Below are positions 9,057 to 18,904 of a stretch of DNA of 64,000 nt, piece by piece. The stretch is from Prochlorococcus marinus. GTDB taxonomy: Bacteria; Cyanobacteriota; Cyanobacteriia; PCC-6307; Cyanobiaceae. Position 1 is the first letter of the stretch, and every line of letters begins with the position of its first letter. The position numbers and the translations under genes were made by a program. The DNA lies in NCBI RefSeq assembly GCF_001180305.1, contig NZ_CVSX01000023.1, forward strand, positions 180,385-244,384, in the 5' to 3' direction. Below the pieces are notes generated by a model. The model searched no databases. It was not told the origin of the DNA and saw only the letters and a list, made by a program, of their open reading frames with translations.

Positions 9057-9968
9057 TTAATTTTTTGGATTTCTTAAAGATAAATCACCTTTCCAATCTA
9101 GTTTTTTAATTAAAGTATTGTAATAGTTCAAGCTTTTATTAAACTTTATTATTTTGCAGGGTGATTTACCTTTTTTTATCTCGCAATAACAATTTTCTTT
9201 AATTGTCATACATTTAGAACCGTCTCTCCATAATTTAATTTCCCCTTTACTTTTTTTTATTGGTTTAATGATTACCTTACTTGAATTAGGTATGACGATT
9301 GGTCTACTAGCCAAACTCATTGGGCATATAGGGTTAATTATCATTGCATCTACACTTGGATGAACGATTGGACCGCCTGCGGCCATCGAGTATGCTGTTG
9401 AACCAGTAGATGTAGATATAATTAATCCATCACCTTTATATTCATTAACCTTCTCATTATCGATTTCTATTTGTATTTGGTTAGTAGGAGAAATATCCTC
9501 TTCTACTGATTTAAAATAAAAATCATTTAATGCTTCGTAGCTTTTTATAATTTTTTCCTCATGTCTTGTTCCACTAATACAAACATCACAATTTAATCTA
9601 TTACGCAAGTCAATTATATATTCTTCATTTTCAAGAATTTCAATAAAAGATTTGTCAAATAAAAAATCTTTTTCTTGCGTAAGAAACCCCAAATTACCGC
9701 CAATATTAATACTTAATAAGGGAATATTATAATCGGCTAATGAATTTGCACATTTAAGGAAGGTACCGTCCCCTCCGAGAACTATACCAATATCTGGTTC
9801 TAATTCTGAATTAGAAAGATACTTTTCTATTTCATTCTTATCGAAATCACTGTCTATCCTGTACGAATTTATTTTTTTCGCTTTGAGGACTTCCTCGCAG
9901 AATTTAGAAGCCTTTAGAGCAATAGAACTATCAGAACGATATACAATAAGCACTAATGAAAGTTTCAT
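9057..9968 (-). CDS. nadK: NAD kinase
   Basis: 303 aa with the two NAD-kinase signatures: [14 protein letters not shown] with GGDG at residues 65-68 (Asp67 catalytic), and [20 protein letters not shown] further on. The enzyme phosphorylates NAD to NADP with ATP in the cytosol, supplying NADP for photosynthesis. Cyanobacteria usually have two nadK genes; I cannot tell which paralogue this is. The gene lies just downstream of the ndhA-I-G-E cluster on the same strand (9 bp after ndhE), so it is probably part of that operon, a sensible link between NADP supply and the plastoquinone-reducing complex. Confidence 0.94.
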   Translation of the reverse strand: MKLSLVLIVYRSDSSIALKASKFCEEVLKAKKINSYRIDSDFDKNEIEKYLSNSELEPDIGIVLGGDGTFLKCANSLADYNIPLLSINIGGNLGFLTQEKDFLFDKSFIEILENEEYIIDLRNRLNCDVCISGTRHEEKIIKSYEALNDFYFKSVEEDISPTNQIQIEIDNEKVNEYKGDGLIISTSTGSTAYSMAAGGPIVHPSVDAMIINPICPMSLASRPIVIPNSSKVIIKPIKKSKGEIKLWRDGSKCMTIKENCYCEIKKGKSPCKIIKFNKSLNYYNTLIKKLDWKGDLSLRNPKN

Positions 9969-9977
9969 TTAATGCTT

Positions 9978-10298
9978 TTACCATTTTAATAAATTAAAAC
10001 TTTCCATATCCACAGTCACTCGATTCCTATAAAGAGATAACAATATAGCTAATCCAACGGCTGCTTCTGCGGCGGCAACAGTAATCACAAAAATTGTAAA
10101 AACCTGTCCTTGAATTAAATTATTATCAATATATGAAGAAAATGCCATTAGGTTAATATTGACTGCATTAAGCATTAATTCAATACTCATGAGAACTCTA
10201 ACTGCATTTCTACTATTTAATAATCCCCAAATACCAATACAAAATAGTAAAGAGGATGTTATTAAAAAAGCTTGAATAGGGATTGATTCTAAATTCAT
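9978..10298 (-). CDS. ndhE: NAD(P)H-quinone oxidoreductase subunit 4L (NdhE)
   Basis: 106 aa, the normal size for NdhE/NuoK, with three hydrophobic helices: FLITSSLLFCIGIWGLL, a middle helix around VLMSIELMLNAVNINLMAF with the conserved membrane Glu, and VFTIFVITVAAAEAAVGLAI with the second conserved Glu. It is part of the membrane arm of NDH-1. It lies 18 bp downstream of ndhG and 9 bp upstream of nadK in the minus-strand order ndhA, ndhI, ndhG, ndhE, which is the standard cyanobacterial and chloroplast order. Confidence 0.97.
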   Translation of the reverse strand: MNLESIPIQAFLITSSLLFCIGIWGLLNSRNAVRVLMSIELMLNAVNINLMAFSSYIDNNLIQGQVFTIFVITVAAAEAAVGLAILLSLYRNRVTVDMESFNLLKW

Positions 10299-10316
10299 AA
10301 TAAGAAAGTTGAAAGG

Positions 10317-10916
10317 TTAGCTTTTATTGGTAAGTAATGGTTTTGATGATTTTTCAATTAGCTCTTGATCAACAGGTAATCCAGTTGAAATGTCTTTATT
10401 CATTACATCTCTTCTTGCCAAAACAATAGCCCCAATCATTGCCATTAGAAGTAAAACTGAAGCTAATTCAAATGGGAGTAAATAATCACTAAATAGATGT
10501 TCTCCAATTCTAATAGTTGATTCTTCTCCTACAGAGTTTTGAGGGCTTGATAGGCTCCACACATTTGTCAAATCAACTCTTATTAGGAGGCTTAGGAGAG
10601 TTAAACATATCGATGTTGATATAATTCTTCTCGATTTAATGTCTTGGATAGGCTTTAAATCTTCTTTTTTATTGACTAGCATTATTGCAAATATTATTAA
10701 TACATTCACTGCGCCCACATAAACTAAAACTTGTGCTGCGGCAACAAAACTCGCATTTAAGAGAAGATATAATCCTGCCACACTCATGAAAACTCCTCCA
10801 AGGAGAAATGCTGAATAGACAATACTTTCAAGCAATACAACACCTAGAGCTCCTATAATGACTACTAAAGATAGAACTGTAAAACAAATAATTTGTGTTG
10901 TTAAAGCAATGGACAT
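10317..10916 (-). CDS. ndhG: NAD(P)H-quinone oxidoreductase chain 6 (NdhG)
   Basis: 199 aa with about five hydrophobic helices, consistent with NdhG/NuoJ of the NDH-1 membrane arm. Typical segments are GALGVVLLESIVYSAFLLGG, the pi-bulge-type helix AAQVLVYVGAVNVLIIFAIM, and the late helix LPFELASVLLLMAMIGAIVL. The C-terminus is a short hydrophilic tail. It sits 13 bp after ndhI and 18 bp before ndhE on the same strand, so co-transcription is very likely. Confidence 0.97.
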   Translation of the reverse strand: MSIALTTQIICFTVLSLVVIIGALGVVLLESIVYSAFLLGGVFMSVAGLYLLLNASFVAAAQVLVYVGAVNVLIIFAIMLVNKKEDLKPIQDIKSRRIISTSICLTLLSLLIRVDLTNVWSLSSPQNSVGEESTIRIGEHLFSDYLLPFELASVLLLMAMIGAIVLARRDVMNKDISTGLPVDQELIEKSSKPLLTNKS

Positions 10917-10929
10917 AAATTAATAGAAA

Positions 10930-11556
10930 TTAATTGTTTGAATTAGAAATTTTATCTTTATTTTCATTAGAGGCTGGCTTCATCCAATCATAGACTTCTT
11001 CAGGTAATTTACCAACTCGGGTATCTGAAGCCGCTATTTCATGAGGATCCATTACTCCTTTAGGCAGATAAGCAAGCTCTCTAAGAGGTTTTACTGATGG
11101 ATCTGTTGTGACATTTGTAGGAAGTCTTCCAAGTGCGATATTGTCGAAATTTAAATTGTGTCTGTCGAAAGTAGCTAATTCATATTCTTCGGTCATAGAT
11201 AGACAATTAGTTGGACAATATTCAACACAATTTCCGCAAAATATACAAACGCCAAAGTCTATTGAATAATTTCTAAGTTCCTTTTTTTTTGTTTCCTTAT
11301 TCATTACCCAATCTACGACTGGAAGATTTATGGGACATACTCTCACACAAACTTCACAAGCTATGCATTTATCAAATTCATAATGAATTCTTCCTCTATA
11401 TCTTTCAGATGGTATTAATTTTTCATATGGATATTGGACAGTAACAGGTCTCCTTCGAAGATGGTCAAAAGTTACTGATAAGCCATTATATAAATATTTC
11501 CCGGCATTAAATGCCTCTTTGATATAGCTATTTATTTGGTGAAGGAAATTTTTCAT
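10930..11556 (-). CDS. ndhI: NAD(P)H-quinone oxidoreductase subunit I, 2x[4Fe-4S] ferredoxin-type (NdhI)
   Basis: 208 aa carrying two 4Fe-4S binding motifs: Cys64-x2-Cys67-x2-Cys70-x3-Cys74 in [12 protein letters not shown] and Cys104-x2-Cys107-x2-Cys110-x3-Cys114 in [12 protein letters not shown]. These clusters relay electrons from ferredoxin toward the quinone site of NDH-1. An N-terminal amphipathic stretch ([14 protein letters not shown]) is typical. The acidic C-terminal extension beyond residue 140 is the usual cyanobacterial tail. It lies between ndhA (68 bp upstream) and ndhG (13 bp downstream) in the operon. Confidence 0.98.
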   Translation of the reverse strand: MKNFLHQINSYIKEAFNAGKYLYNGLSVTFDHLRRRPVTVQYPYEKLIPSERYRGRIHYEFDKCIACEVCVRVCPINLPVVDWVMNKETKKKELRNYSIDFGVCIFCGNCVEYCPTNCLSMTEEYELATFDRHNLNFDNIALGRLPTNVTTDPSVKPLRELAYLPKGVMDPHEIAASDTRVGKLPEEVYDWMKPASNENKDKISNSNN

Positions 11557-11624
11557 CTTGAAGAATTTACTCGGTTATTTTATTTTAGTGGATTAATTTT
11601 GAATTTAAGTATTATTACTTAAAT

Positions 11625-12743
11625 TCAACCACCAAAGAATTGTGGAAAAGCAAGTTTTAATCCTGCAGTTATCAAAAGGTTAGCAAGAGAAATTGGAAGA
11701 AGAAACTTCCATCCTAGATCTAAGAGTTGATCAATTCTTACTCTAGGAGTTGTCCAACGTAATAATATTGCAATAAAAACTAAAAGATATGCTTTCAGTA
11801 CAGTCATTACAATTCCTATTGATGCAGTGAAAACCTGAATAAAAGGTGCGTTAATAGGTAAATTAAGGAACTTAGCTATTAATTCAACTGGAATAGGAAA
11901 ACCCCAACCTCCCAAATAAAGTATTGATACTAATAAAGCGGAAAGAATTAAATTAATGTAACTACCCAGGTAGAACAATGCGAATTTCATCCCTGCATAT
12001 TCAGTTTGATATCCCGCAACTAATTCTTCTTCAGCTTCTGGTAAGTCAAACGGAAGTCTTTCACATTCTGCAAGAGCACAAATCCAAAAGACTATAAAAC
12101 CAACTGGTTGTCTCCATATATTCCAACTTAGGATTCCAGCACCACTTTGTTGGTTGACAATGTCAACAGTACTTAGAGAATTTGTCATTAGTACGATAGC
12201 CAGTACAGATAAAGCTAAAGGGATTTCATAACTTATTGATTGAGCCGCTGCTCTTAAACCTCCTAATAAAGAATACTTATTATTTGATGCGTATCCGCTC
12301 ATAAGAAGGCCAATTGGCTGAATACTGCTTAAAGCGATCCATAGGAAAATTCCGATGCCAACGTTACTTATTAAAAGGTTTTGTCCAAAAGGAACAATTA
12401 GCCAGGACAGAATTACTGGGACAAGAACTAATATAGGTCCTGCAGTGAAGAGTATCCCATCGGCTTTGGCAGGAATAATATCTTCTTTGACAAGTAACTT
12501 AAGACCATCAGCAATTGGTTGGAGCACGCCGAGCGCTCCAGCATATTCTGGACCTATTCTTTGTTGAGCAGCAGCAGATATTTTTCTTTCAAGCCAAACT
12601 GTTACTAAAACGCCAACAACTGCCGCTACCAAAACCAAAAGCATAGGAAGAGGGAGCCATATTATATGAGCGATTTCACTGGAAAGGCCAAAACCTTTTA
12701 ATAATTCATTAAAACTATATTCGAGATCTAATCCGTATTCCAA
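11625..12743 (-). CDS. ndhA: NAD(P)H-quinone oxidoreductase subunit 1 (NdhA)
   Basis: 372 aa, a NuoH/NdhA membrane subunit forming part of the quinone channel between the membrane and peripheral arms of NDH-1. Recognisable segments are [20 protein letters not shown] near residue 50, the acidic loop [20 protein letters not shown] (about residues 221-240), and the C-terminal [20 protein letters not shown]. About eight hydrophobic helices are visible. It is the first gene of the minus-strand ndhA-I-G-E-nadK group; the 75 bp between it and gltA probably contain a promoter. Confidence 0.98.
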   Translation of the reverse strand: MEYGLDLEYSFNELLKGFGLSSEIAHIIWLPLPMLLVLVAAVVGVLVTVWLERKISAAAQQRIGPEYAGALGVLQPIADGLKLLVKEDIIPAKADGILFTAGPILVLVPVILSWLIVPFGQNLLISNVGIGIFLWIALSSIQPIGLLMSGYASNNKYSLLGGLRAAAQSISYEIPLALSVLAIVLMTNSLSTVDIVNQQSGAGILSWNIWRQPVGFIVFWICALAECERLPFDLPEAEEELVAGYQTEYAGMKFALFYLGSYINLILSALLVSILYLGGWGFPIPVELIAKFLNLPINAPFIQVFTASIGIVMTVLKAYLLVFIAILLRWTTPRVRIDQLLDLGWKFLLPISLANLLITAGLKLAFPQFFGG

Positions 12744-12818
12744 AATTTTTATGTTATTTACTTAATAGATTAACTCTTCACAAACAATATGTGTGTTTTT
12801 TATGAAAAGCCGCAAATA

Positions 12819-13964
12819 TTATTCTCTGTTTTCTAGGCTAATCCAATCTCTTGGTGCTGAACCTGTATAGATTTGCGATGGTCTGAAAATTCTATTTGCT
12901 CCAAGTTGCTCTCTCCAATGAGCTAACCAACCAGCCACTCTAGATATGGCAAAAATTGGAGTAAATAAATCACGAGGAATACCAAGTTTTCTATAAACAA
13001 GGCCAGAATAAAAATCTACGTTAGGGAATATACCCTTAGGTCCAAGTCTTGGTATTGCCTCTGCCTCAAGTGATTTAGCAACTTCATACATTTCATCTGC
13101 TCCAAATCTAATAAAAAGTTCTTCTGCAAGTTTTTGAAGAATTATTGCTCTGGGATCTTTGACTTTATATTCTCTGTGGCCAAAGCCCATTATCTTACTT
13201 TTATTTTTTATTGCATTATCTAAAAAAGACCCAGCATTTTCTGGGGTTTTAATCTCTTCTAACATCGCAATCACATCCTCGTTTGCTCCTCCATGTAATG
13301 GGCCAGCTAAGGTTCCTACTGCAGAGGCGATGACAGCATATGGATCTGTAAGAGTACTTGCAGTCACTCTAGCGCTAAATGTACTTGCGTTTAAACTATG
13401 TTCGGCATGTAGAATTAAGCATCTATCAAAAACTTTTGCGGCTATAGGATCTTGTTCTTTTTCAGTCAACATGTAAAGAAAATTTGATGAGTAAGTTAGA
13501 TCATCTCTAGGTTGAATTGGGTCTTGTCCTTTTCTAATAAGTTGGAACGCTGCAATCATTGTGGGTATTTTTGCTATTAGTCTTATGACTGCGTTGTAGA
13601 TGTAATTAGGATCATCTATTGCTCTACGCGAATAGAAGAGCCCCAAAGAAGCTGCACTAGATTGAAGAGCATCCATAGGATGACCAGTTGCAGGGAAACA
13701 TTTCATCATATCTCTGACTCTAAAACTTAACCTTCGATGCATCTGAACTTCTTGTTCGAAATCTCTTAGTTGAATAGCTGTGGGCAATTCACCCCAAATC
13801 AATAGGTAAGCGGTTTCTAAAAAACTGCTTTTTTTGGATAGTTCCTCAATGGAATATCCTCTGTACAATAATTTACCTTTGTTGCCATCTATATCACATA
13901 TAGATGAATTAGTAACTGGGACACCCTCTAATCCTGGTTTTAAAATTAGTTTGTTACTATCCAA
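12819..13964 (-). CDS. gltA: Citrate synthase
   Basis: 381 aa, the length of type II-like small citrate synthases. Catalytic residues can be placed: His224 in GPLHGGANEDV, His263 in GFGHREYKVKDPRA, and Asp317 in NVDFYSGLVYRKLGIP. The enzyme condenses acetyl-CoA and oxaloacetate to citrate; in cyanobacteria this mainly feeds 2-oxoglutarate for nitrogen assimilation. It is upstream of ndhA on the same strand, separated by 75 bp. Methylcitrate synthase has the same fold, but no propionate genes are nearby. Confidence 0.95.
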   Translation of the reverse strand: MDSNKLILKPGLEGVPVTNSSICDIDGNKGKLLYRGYSIEELSKKSSFLETAYLLIWGELPTAIQLRDFEQEVQMHRRLSFRVRDMMKCFPATGHPMDALQSSAASLGLFYSRRAIDDPNYIYNAVIRLIAKIPTMIAAFQLIRKGQDPIQPRDDLTYSSNFLYMLTEKEQDPIAAKVFDRCLILHAEHSLNASTFSARVTASTLTDPYAVIASAVGTLAGPLHGGANEDVIAMLEEIKTPENAGSFLDNAIKNKSKIMGFGHREYKVKDPRAIILQKLAEELFIRFGADEMYEVAKSLEAEAIPRLGPKGIFPNVDFYSGLVYRKLGIPRDLFTPIFAISRVAGWLAHWREQLGANRIFRPSQIYTGSAPRDWISLENRE

Positions 13965-14090
13965 TTGCTTAATTCAATATCAAATACTTATAGATTAAAG
14001 ATAGTCAAATAATTTTTAATTAACCACAAGATATTAACTTCGCAAAAAATTAAAATGATTGTTTTTGAAGCTTGTTTGAATAAATTTAAT

Positions 14091-15557
14091 TTAAAGAATG
14101 TTTAATATTGTTTCTCTGTAAATAATTGGATTTTTTTCAGGAATAGACTGACTTATGATTTCTAGCGATTCTTCATTTGATATTTTTAAAATATTTTTAA
14201 TGAGAAAATTAAGGTCCTGTAAATTAGAAAAATATTCAATTTTATTAGAATTACCATCTTTGATATTAACTTTTGAATAAAGAAAAGCAGATTGATCTTT
14301 ATTACTTTTTAGGTTAAAAAATTTTTTTGATATTTTCTCAAATTCTTTACCATCAATTAAATTATTACTTATGATTTGTAAACCTTCTGATTCTATCGAA
14401 TAGATATTTTCAAAAGATAATTGTTTTATAACATCGTCTTTTTCTTCAAGAATTTCTTTGGAATATATCGAATAAATATCTTCATTTTGTTTCAAAGTAT
14501 ATTTGTTGAAATCTTTTAGCTTTTTCAAAGCACTTAAATCAAATTGATCTTCATTATTTTTTTCAAACGTTATAAACCATTCTTTATTTGAATTGAGAAT
14601 TAAAATGTTTTGATTATTATTTTGATTAAACTCTTCAAAAAAACCTTGTTGAAAATCATTTATTAAGGGATTAAGGTGTTTGTCAAAATTTTTCATATCA
14701 CTAAAAATTAAATTTTCAGGATTATCTTCATTACTATTCTCTTTATTCATTAACTTTTCGTAAGTAAGAATATCAATGTTTTTTTTATTATTTAGTAAAT
14801 ATGATTTTAAAATTAGTTGCTTATTTTTAAAGTCAAAAATTGTAGCAATTTTATCCCCATTATTCTCAGGAAAAATTTCTTTATTAAAAAATTTACTTTC
14901 CAAAAATTTATTTGTGAATAATATATTTTTTTCATTGTTCAGTCCAACAAGTTCTCCCTCATATTGAAATTTTTTTTTCTCAAAATTTTCACTAGAGATA
15001 ATAATATTTTTGATTAATTTTTTATCTGATGAAGCAATTATATAATGATCGTCGGTTCGGTATATATAGTTAAGAAAATTTATTTTGTTTTCTCTATTAA
15101 TTGAAATTATCTCATCAATCTGGTCTATTTTATTAGGCAAATTTAATAAATCATCTATTGTTTTTTCTGGCTTAATTTTAAAAACAATCAAAATATCATC
15201 TTCAAGCTTTTTATTATTTTCAAAAGTTGAGATTATAAGTTCATTATTATAGATATCTTCTAACTTATTGTTGCCTAGATCTATTCCTAAGTAATCTAAC
15301 ATAGAGTCTTTTAATAAAAAAAAGTTATCTTTATTTGTTGGATTTTTATCCTTTTCATTTTTATTAACGATATTAAAACTATCTAAATTTGAAATAAATA
15401 ATAATTTATTGTTTTCAGGTGCATATTTTAAGATATTTAGTTGCTCAATATTTGTACTTTGTTCCTTATTTTTATTAGTAGAAACTTTTTTAAAACCAAA
15501 AAAAAGTAACAAAGATAATAATAGGATTATTGCTACTACTCTAAGTTTCATTATCAA
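14091..15557 (-). CDS. DUF3352-like exported or membrane-anchored protein
   Basis: 488 aa with an N-terminal hydrophobic segment (LRVVAIILLLSLLLFFGFKK, residues 5-24) that is a signal anchor or uncleaved signal peptide. The rest is soluble and extremely rich in Lys, Asn, Asp and Glu. The layout (anchor, then a Leu-xx-APEN-x-LLFISNLDSF segment near residues 46-62) recalls the cyanobacterial DUF3352 proteins of unknown function, thought to face the periplasm or lumen. It is monocistronic, with 126 bp before gltA and 83 bp before the divergent rhodanese gene. The strong A/T bias of its codons is more extreme than its neighbours and suggests weak purifying selection on composition. Confidence 0.6.
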   Translation of the reverse strand: MIMKLRVVAIILLLSLLLFFGFKKVSTNKNKEQSTNIEQLNILKYAPENNKLLFISNLDSFNIVNKNEKDKNPTNKDNFFLLKDSMLDYLGIDLGNNKLEDIYNNELIISTFENNKKLEDDILIVFKIKPEKTIDDLLNLPNKIDQIDEIISINRENKINFLNYIYRTDDHYIIASSDKKLIKNIIISSENFEKKKFQYEGELVGLNNEKNILFTNKFLESKFFNKEIFPENNGDKIATIFDFKNKQLILKSYLLNNKKNIDILTYEKLMNKENSNEDNPENLIFSDMKNFDKHLNPLINDFQQGFFEEFNQNNNQNILILNSNKEWFITFEKNNEDQFDLSALKKLKDFNKYTLKQNEDIYSIYSKEILEEKDDVIKQLSFENIYSIESEGLQIISNNLIDGKEFEKISKKFFNLKSNKDQSAFLYSKVNIKDGNSNKIEYFSNLQDLNFLIKNILKISNEESLEIISQSIPEKNPIIYRETILNIL

Positions 15558-15640
15558 TGTTTATTTTTATTTTTAACAATAAACTTCCTACTGCAACTTA
15601 ATTTATTAAATTGTAAATAACACATAATTTATCCTATAAA

Positions 15641-15991
15641 TTGGGAAGTTATCCAAAATCTATAAATGCTTCTAGTCTAAATGATTGGTTTAATTCTGAG
15701 AAAGAAGATCCAGTCTTAATTGATGTAAGAGAGCAGTCAGAGCTTGAACTGGCTCGTTTCTCAAAAGAATTTTTACATATACCAATTAGTAAAGTTACAT
15801 CTGAATATGTTGAAGAAATATTTGCTGGTTTATTAAATAGAGAAATTGTAGTTACCTGTCATGCAGGAATAAGAAGTTATAACTTTTCTCAATGGTGCTT
15901 GGATAATAATATTGTGAGCGAAATATGGAATTTGGAGGAGGGTATTGATGGATGGAGTAGATATATTGACCCATCAATACCAAGGTATTGA
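15641..15991 (+). CDS. Rhodanese-like domain protein
   Basis: 116 aa, a single rhodanese domain. The active-site loop is Cys73-His-Ala-Gly-Ile-Arg78, followed by the helix SYNFSQWCLDNN, and the N-terminal CH2A-like motif is LIDVREQSELELARF (residues 26-40). Such proteins transfer sulfane sulfur or act in thiol chemistry. Start is TTG at 15641, with no better ATG upstream. It is convergent with trpB and its stop abuts the trpB stop with no gap. The physiological sulfur acceptor is unknown; the cysteine desulfurase at 20392 is a possible partner, but this is inference. Confidence 0.85.
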   Translation: MGSYPKSINASSLNDWFNSEKEDPVLIDVREQSELELARFSKEFLHIPISKVTSEYVEEIFAGLLNREIVVTCHAGIRSYNFSQWCLDNNIVSEIWNLEEGIDGWSRYIDPSIPRY

Positions 15992-17236
15992 TTAAATATC
16001 TAATGAAGATGCAACAGTATTAACATCTTTGTCGCCTCTCCCAGAACAATTGATAACTATATGAGTATCTTTTTCAAGAGTAGGGCATAATTTATCTAAC
16101 CAAGCAAAGGCATGGGAAGTTTCAAGTGCAGGAATAATTCCTTCTAGTTCACTTACAAGTTTTAAAGCGTCTAAAGCTTCTTGATCTGTGACGGATCCAT
16201 ATTCTGCTCTACCTATATCTTTTAAATGGCTATGTTCAGGTCCTACTCCAGGGTAATCTAAACCTGCACTTATTGAGTGAGCTTCTTGTACTTGACCATT
16301 ATCATCTTGCAAGAGAAGACTCATTGATCCATGCAAAATTCCAACTGAACCTTTAGTGATAGTGGCAGCATGTTTGTCAGTATCAACTCCGCTTCCGGCG
16401 GCTTCAACTCCAATAAGCCGCACAGAAGTTTCCTTAACAAATGGATGGAAAAGCCCCATTGCATTTGATCCTCCACCAACACAAGCAAGTAAAATATCGG
16501 GCAAAGATCCAAAAGATTCCAGACATTGTTTTTTAGTTTCTTCTCCAATAACTGCATGAAAATCTCTTACGATCTTTGGAAAAGGGTGTGGGCCTGCAAC
16601 AGACCCTAAAATGTAGTGTGTGGTTTCAACATTAGAAACCCAATCTCTAATAGCTTCACTAGTGGCATCCTTGAGTGTTGCAGTTCCAGAATTTACAACT
16701 TTAACTTCAGCTCCTAGAAGTTTCATTCTGAAAACGTTAAGGGATTGCCTTTTTATATCTTCAGCACCCATGTAGATAATACATTTCAAGCCAAATCTCG
16801 CACAAACAGTAGCAGTAGCAACTCCATGTTGACCTGCTCCAGTTTCTGCAATTATTCTTTTTTTGCCCATTCTTATTGCCAATAAAGCTTGTCCAAGAGC
16901 ATTATTGATTTTGTGAGCCCCAGTATGATTTAAATCTTCTCTTTTAAGCCATATTCTAGGAGTTGCTTGATTATTTTTGTAATGTTCAGTAAGTCTTTTG
17001 GCTTCATAAAGTGGTGTTTCTCTTCCTACATAAGTCTTAAGTAGATGATTTAATTCTTCTACAAAAAGTTTATCTTTCCATGCATTAGATGCAGCGTCTT
17101 CAAGCTCAAAAAGAGCGGGCATTAGTGTTTCAGGAACATATTGACCACCATATTTTCCAAATCTTCCCTCTTTGGAGGGTTGATTTAAATCGTCATTTTT
17201 ATAGTTTTGATCTTTGCGAGAAAATGTACTTACCAC
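15992..17236 (-). CDS. trpB: Tryptophan synthase beta chain
   Basis: 414 aa, standard TrpB, which condenses indole with serine in the alpha2beta2 complex. The PLP lysine is Lys109 in [15 protein letters not shown], the phosphate-binding loop is [11 protein letters not shown], and [19 protein letters not shown] near the N-terminus (residues 25-43) is diagnostic. The C-terminal [11 protein letters not shown] segment is intact. trpA is not adjacent, as usual in cyanobacteria where trp genes are scattered. The start is divergent from the SUI1-family gene at 17285. Confidence 0.97.
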   Translation of the reverse strand: MVSTFSRKDQNYKNDDLNQPSKEGRFGKYGGQYVPETLMPALFELEDAASNAWKDKLFVEELNHLLKTYVGRETPLYEAKRLTEHYKNNQATPRIWLKREDLNHTGAHKINNALGQALLAIRMGKKRIIAETGAGQHGVATATVCARFGLKCIIYMGAEDIKRQSLNVFRMKLLGAEVKVVNSGTATLKDATSEAIRDWVSNVETTHYILGSVAGPHPFPKIVRDFHAVIGEETKKQCLESFGSLPDILLACVGGGSNAMGLFHPFVKETSVRLIGVEAAGSGVDTDKHAATITKGSVGILHGSMSLLLQDDNGQVQEAHSISAGLDYPGVGPEHSHLKDIGRAEYGSVTDQEALDALKLVSELEGIIPALETSHAFAWLDKLCPTLEKDTHIVINCSGRGDKDVNTVASSLDI

Positions 17237-17284
17237 TTTTTCTATAGAATAAGTATTAACTAACTATAGATTATATTGAAAATA

Positions 17285-17596
17285 ATGGGAAAAAAGAATT
17301 GGATCGAATTTGATAATCAAGAAAATAAATCTGAAGAAACAGCTAAGGTAGATACTTTTAATAAAAGATCAAAAATAAATATTTCAAAGCAAAAAAAAGG
17401 TAAAAAGGGCAAGACTATAACTTTAATTAGAGGTTTAGGCACTGAGGATGAAATCTTATTAAAAGAATTACTAAAAAAAATTAAAGTTTTTTGTGGGACT
17501 GGAGGAACATTAATTGACAGAAATATCCAGTTACAGGGAGATATGGTATCGAAATCAATTGAGTTTCTTCGTAAAGAGGGATTTCATAATTTATGA
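17285..17596 (+). CDS. SUI1/eIF1-family translation factor
   Basis: About 103 aa if started at the ATG at 17285; a TTG nine bases upstream (17276) in frame is an alternative. The C-terminal two thirds form a SUI1 domain: ITLIRGLGTEDEILLKELLK, KVFCGTGGTLIDRNIQLQGD and a final SIEFLRKEGFHNL. The N-terminal 35 residues are Lys-rich and disordered in appearance. Bacterial YciH/SUI1 proteins resemble eukaryotic eIF1 and are thought to influence start-site fidelity; the exact role in cyanobacteria is unsettled. It precedes cysC by 42 bp on the same strand. Confidence 0.88.
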   Translation: MGKKNWIEFDNQENKSEETAKVDTFNKRSKINISKQKKGKKGKTITLIRGLGTEDEILLKELLKKIKVFCGTGGTLIDRNIQLQGDMVSKSIEFLRKEGFHNL

Positions 17597-17638
17597 AGCA
17601 AGAGTTAGGATAGGTTTTTAATTTTGATGAAGTAAAAA

Positions 17639-18262
17639 ATGAAAGAACAAAATCAAACAAAGTCAACCAATATAAAGTGGCACAACCTAACTATAGATAG
17701 AGAAAAGTTAGAGAAAATGAGAGGTCATAAAGGTATGGTTATCTGGTTTACAGGTTTATCGGGTTCTGGCAAAAGTACTTTGGCTAACGCTTTAAATGAA
17801 GTTTTACATTTAGATGGTTTTTCGACTTATGTCTTGGATGGAGATAATATTAGACACGGTTTATGTAAAGATCTTGGTTTTTCGGATGAAGATAGAGAAG
17901 AAAATATAAGACGAATTGGAGAAGTTGCGAATTTATTTATGAATGCAGGGATAATAACTATTACAGCTTTCGTTTCTCCATTTATTAGCGATCGAGATAA
18001 GGTGAGAAAAATTATTGGATCTAAGGATTTTATTGAAGTTTATTGTGCTGCAGATATCACAGTATGCGAAAATAGGGATACTAAAGGTCTTTATAAGAAA
18101 GCTCGTTTGGGTGAAATTAAGGAATTTACAGGCATTTCTAGTCCATATGAGGCTCCTAATAATCCAGAAATTGTTGTTGATACAGGTTCGTTAGATTTAA
18201 ATGATTCCGTTGAAAAAGTTATTAAATATCTTGAAAAAGAAAACTTTCTTAAAAAGGCCTAA
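17639..18262 (+). CDS. cysC: Adenylylsulfate kinase
   Basis: 207 aa with Walker A loop GLSGSGKST at residues 39-47, the DGDNIRHGL motif near residue 67 that binds APS, and the FVSPFISDRDKVR segment. The enzyme phosphorylates APS to PAPS for sulfate assimilation or sulfation. Length is normal for the stand-alone kinase. The gene is convergent with purE, with 16 bp between the stop codons containing a small hairpin. Confidence 0.96.
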   Translation: MKEQNQTKSTNIKWHNLTIDREKLEKMRGHKGMVIWFTGLSGSGKSTLANALNEVLHLDGFSTYVLDGDNIRHGLCKDLGFSDEDREENIRRIGEVANLFMNAGIITITAFVSPFISDRDKVRKIIGSKDFIEVYCAADITVCENRDTKGLYKKARLGEIKEFTGISSPYEAPNNPEIVVDTGSLDLNDSVEKVIKYLEKENFLKKA

Positions 18263-18277
18263 TCTAAAAAATTAGAT
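18262..18277. terminator. Weak hairpin between convergent cysC and purE
   Basis: A perfect ATCTAA-aaaa-TTAGAT inverted repeat covers the whole spacer between the convergent stops and is followed on the plus strand by a T-rich run within purE. It could terminate either transcript, but the stem has only one C-G pair, so it is thermodynamically weak. Observed repeat, inferred role. Confidence 0.3.
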
Positions 18278-18278
18278 G

Positions 18279-18815
18279 TTATTTATTTTGAATATAATTT
18301 TCAGCTCCTAAAGTTGATAACTTACTATTTTTAGCTCTTACCTGTGTATGAAGATTTTCTCTGAATTCTTTTAAAGTTTTCTTTATGGATTCATCAAATA
18401 AACTGATTATCTCTATTGCCAATAATCCAGCATTTTGACCTCCATTAATTGCAACTGTTGCTACTGGTATCCCAGCTGGCATTTGAACAATTGATAAAAG
18501 AGAGTCAATCCCTTTAAGTGTCTTACTCTCTACTGGTACTCCTATTACAGGAATGCAAGTTATGGATGCCAGCATTCCTGGAAGGTGAGCAGCACCACCA
18601 GCACCGGCAATGATTACTTTTATGTTTTCTGATTCTGCATTTTTTGCATATTCCATCATTTCAAGAGGTGTTCGATGAGCGGAAAGTATACAAACTTCAG
18701 TTTTTATTCCGAATTCTCTTAAAATGTCAATGGCAGGCTTCAAAGTTTTTAGATCTGAATCACTACCCATAACGACAGCAATTTTATAAATGTCTTTAGA
18801 ATTCAATTCTGACAA
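18279..18815 (-). CDS. purE: N5-carboxyaminoimidazole ribonucleotide mutase
   Basis: 178 aa, class I PurE. The signature VVMGSDSDLKTLKPAIDIL is at about residues 14-32, the catalytic His lies in ILSAHRTPLEM, and IAGAGGAAHLPGMLASIT is the conserved flavodoxin-like loop. It moves the carboxyl group from N5-CAIR to CAIR in purine synthesis. purK is not in the window. Its start is divergent from chlM, with 89 bp between them. Confidence 0.96.
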   Translation of the reverse strand: MSELNSKDIYKIAVVMGSDSDLKTLKPAIDILREFGIKTEVCILSAHRTPLEMMEYAKNAESENIKVIIAGAGGAAHLPGMLASITCIPVIGVPVESKTLKGIDSLLSIVQMPAGIPVATVAINGGQNAGLLAIEIISLFDESIKKTLKEFRENLHTQVRAKNSKLSTLGAENYIQNK

Positions 18816-18904
18816 AATAACAAATCAATTCTTTCCTATAATGGCGCGCAATTAAATCGGCGCCAGTTAGTTAGTATAAATAGAATAAATTTTCATAGAA
18901 TATT

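Noticed and set aside
16321..16557. Open frames overlapping trpB on both strands
   Set aside because: trpB is an intact, complete gene in its own frame; the overlapping frames have no recognisable protein features.
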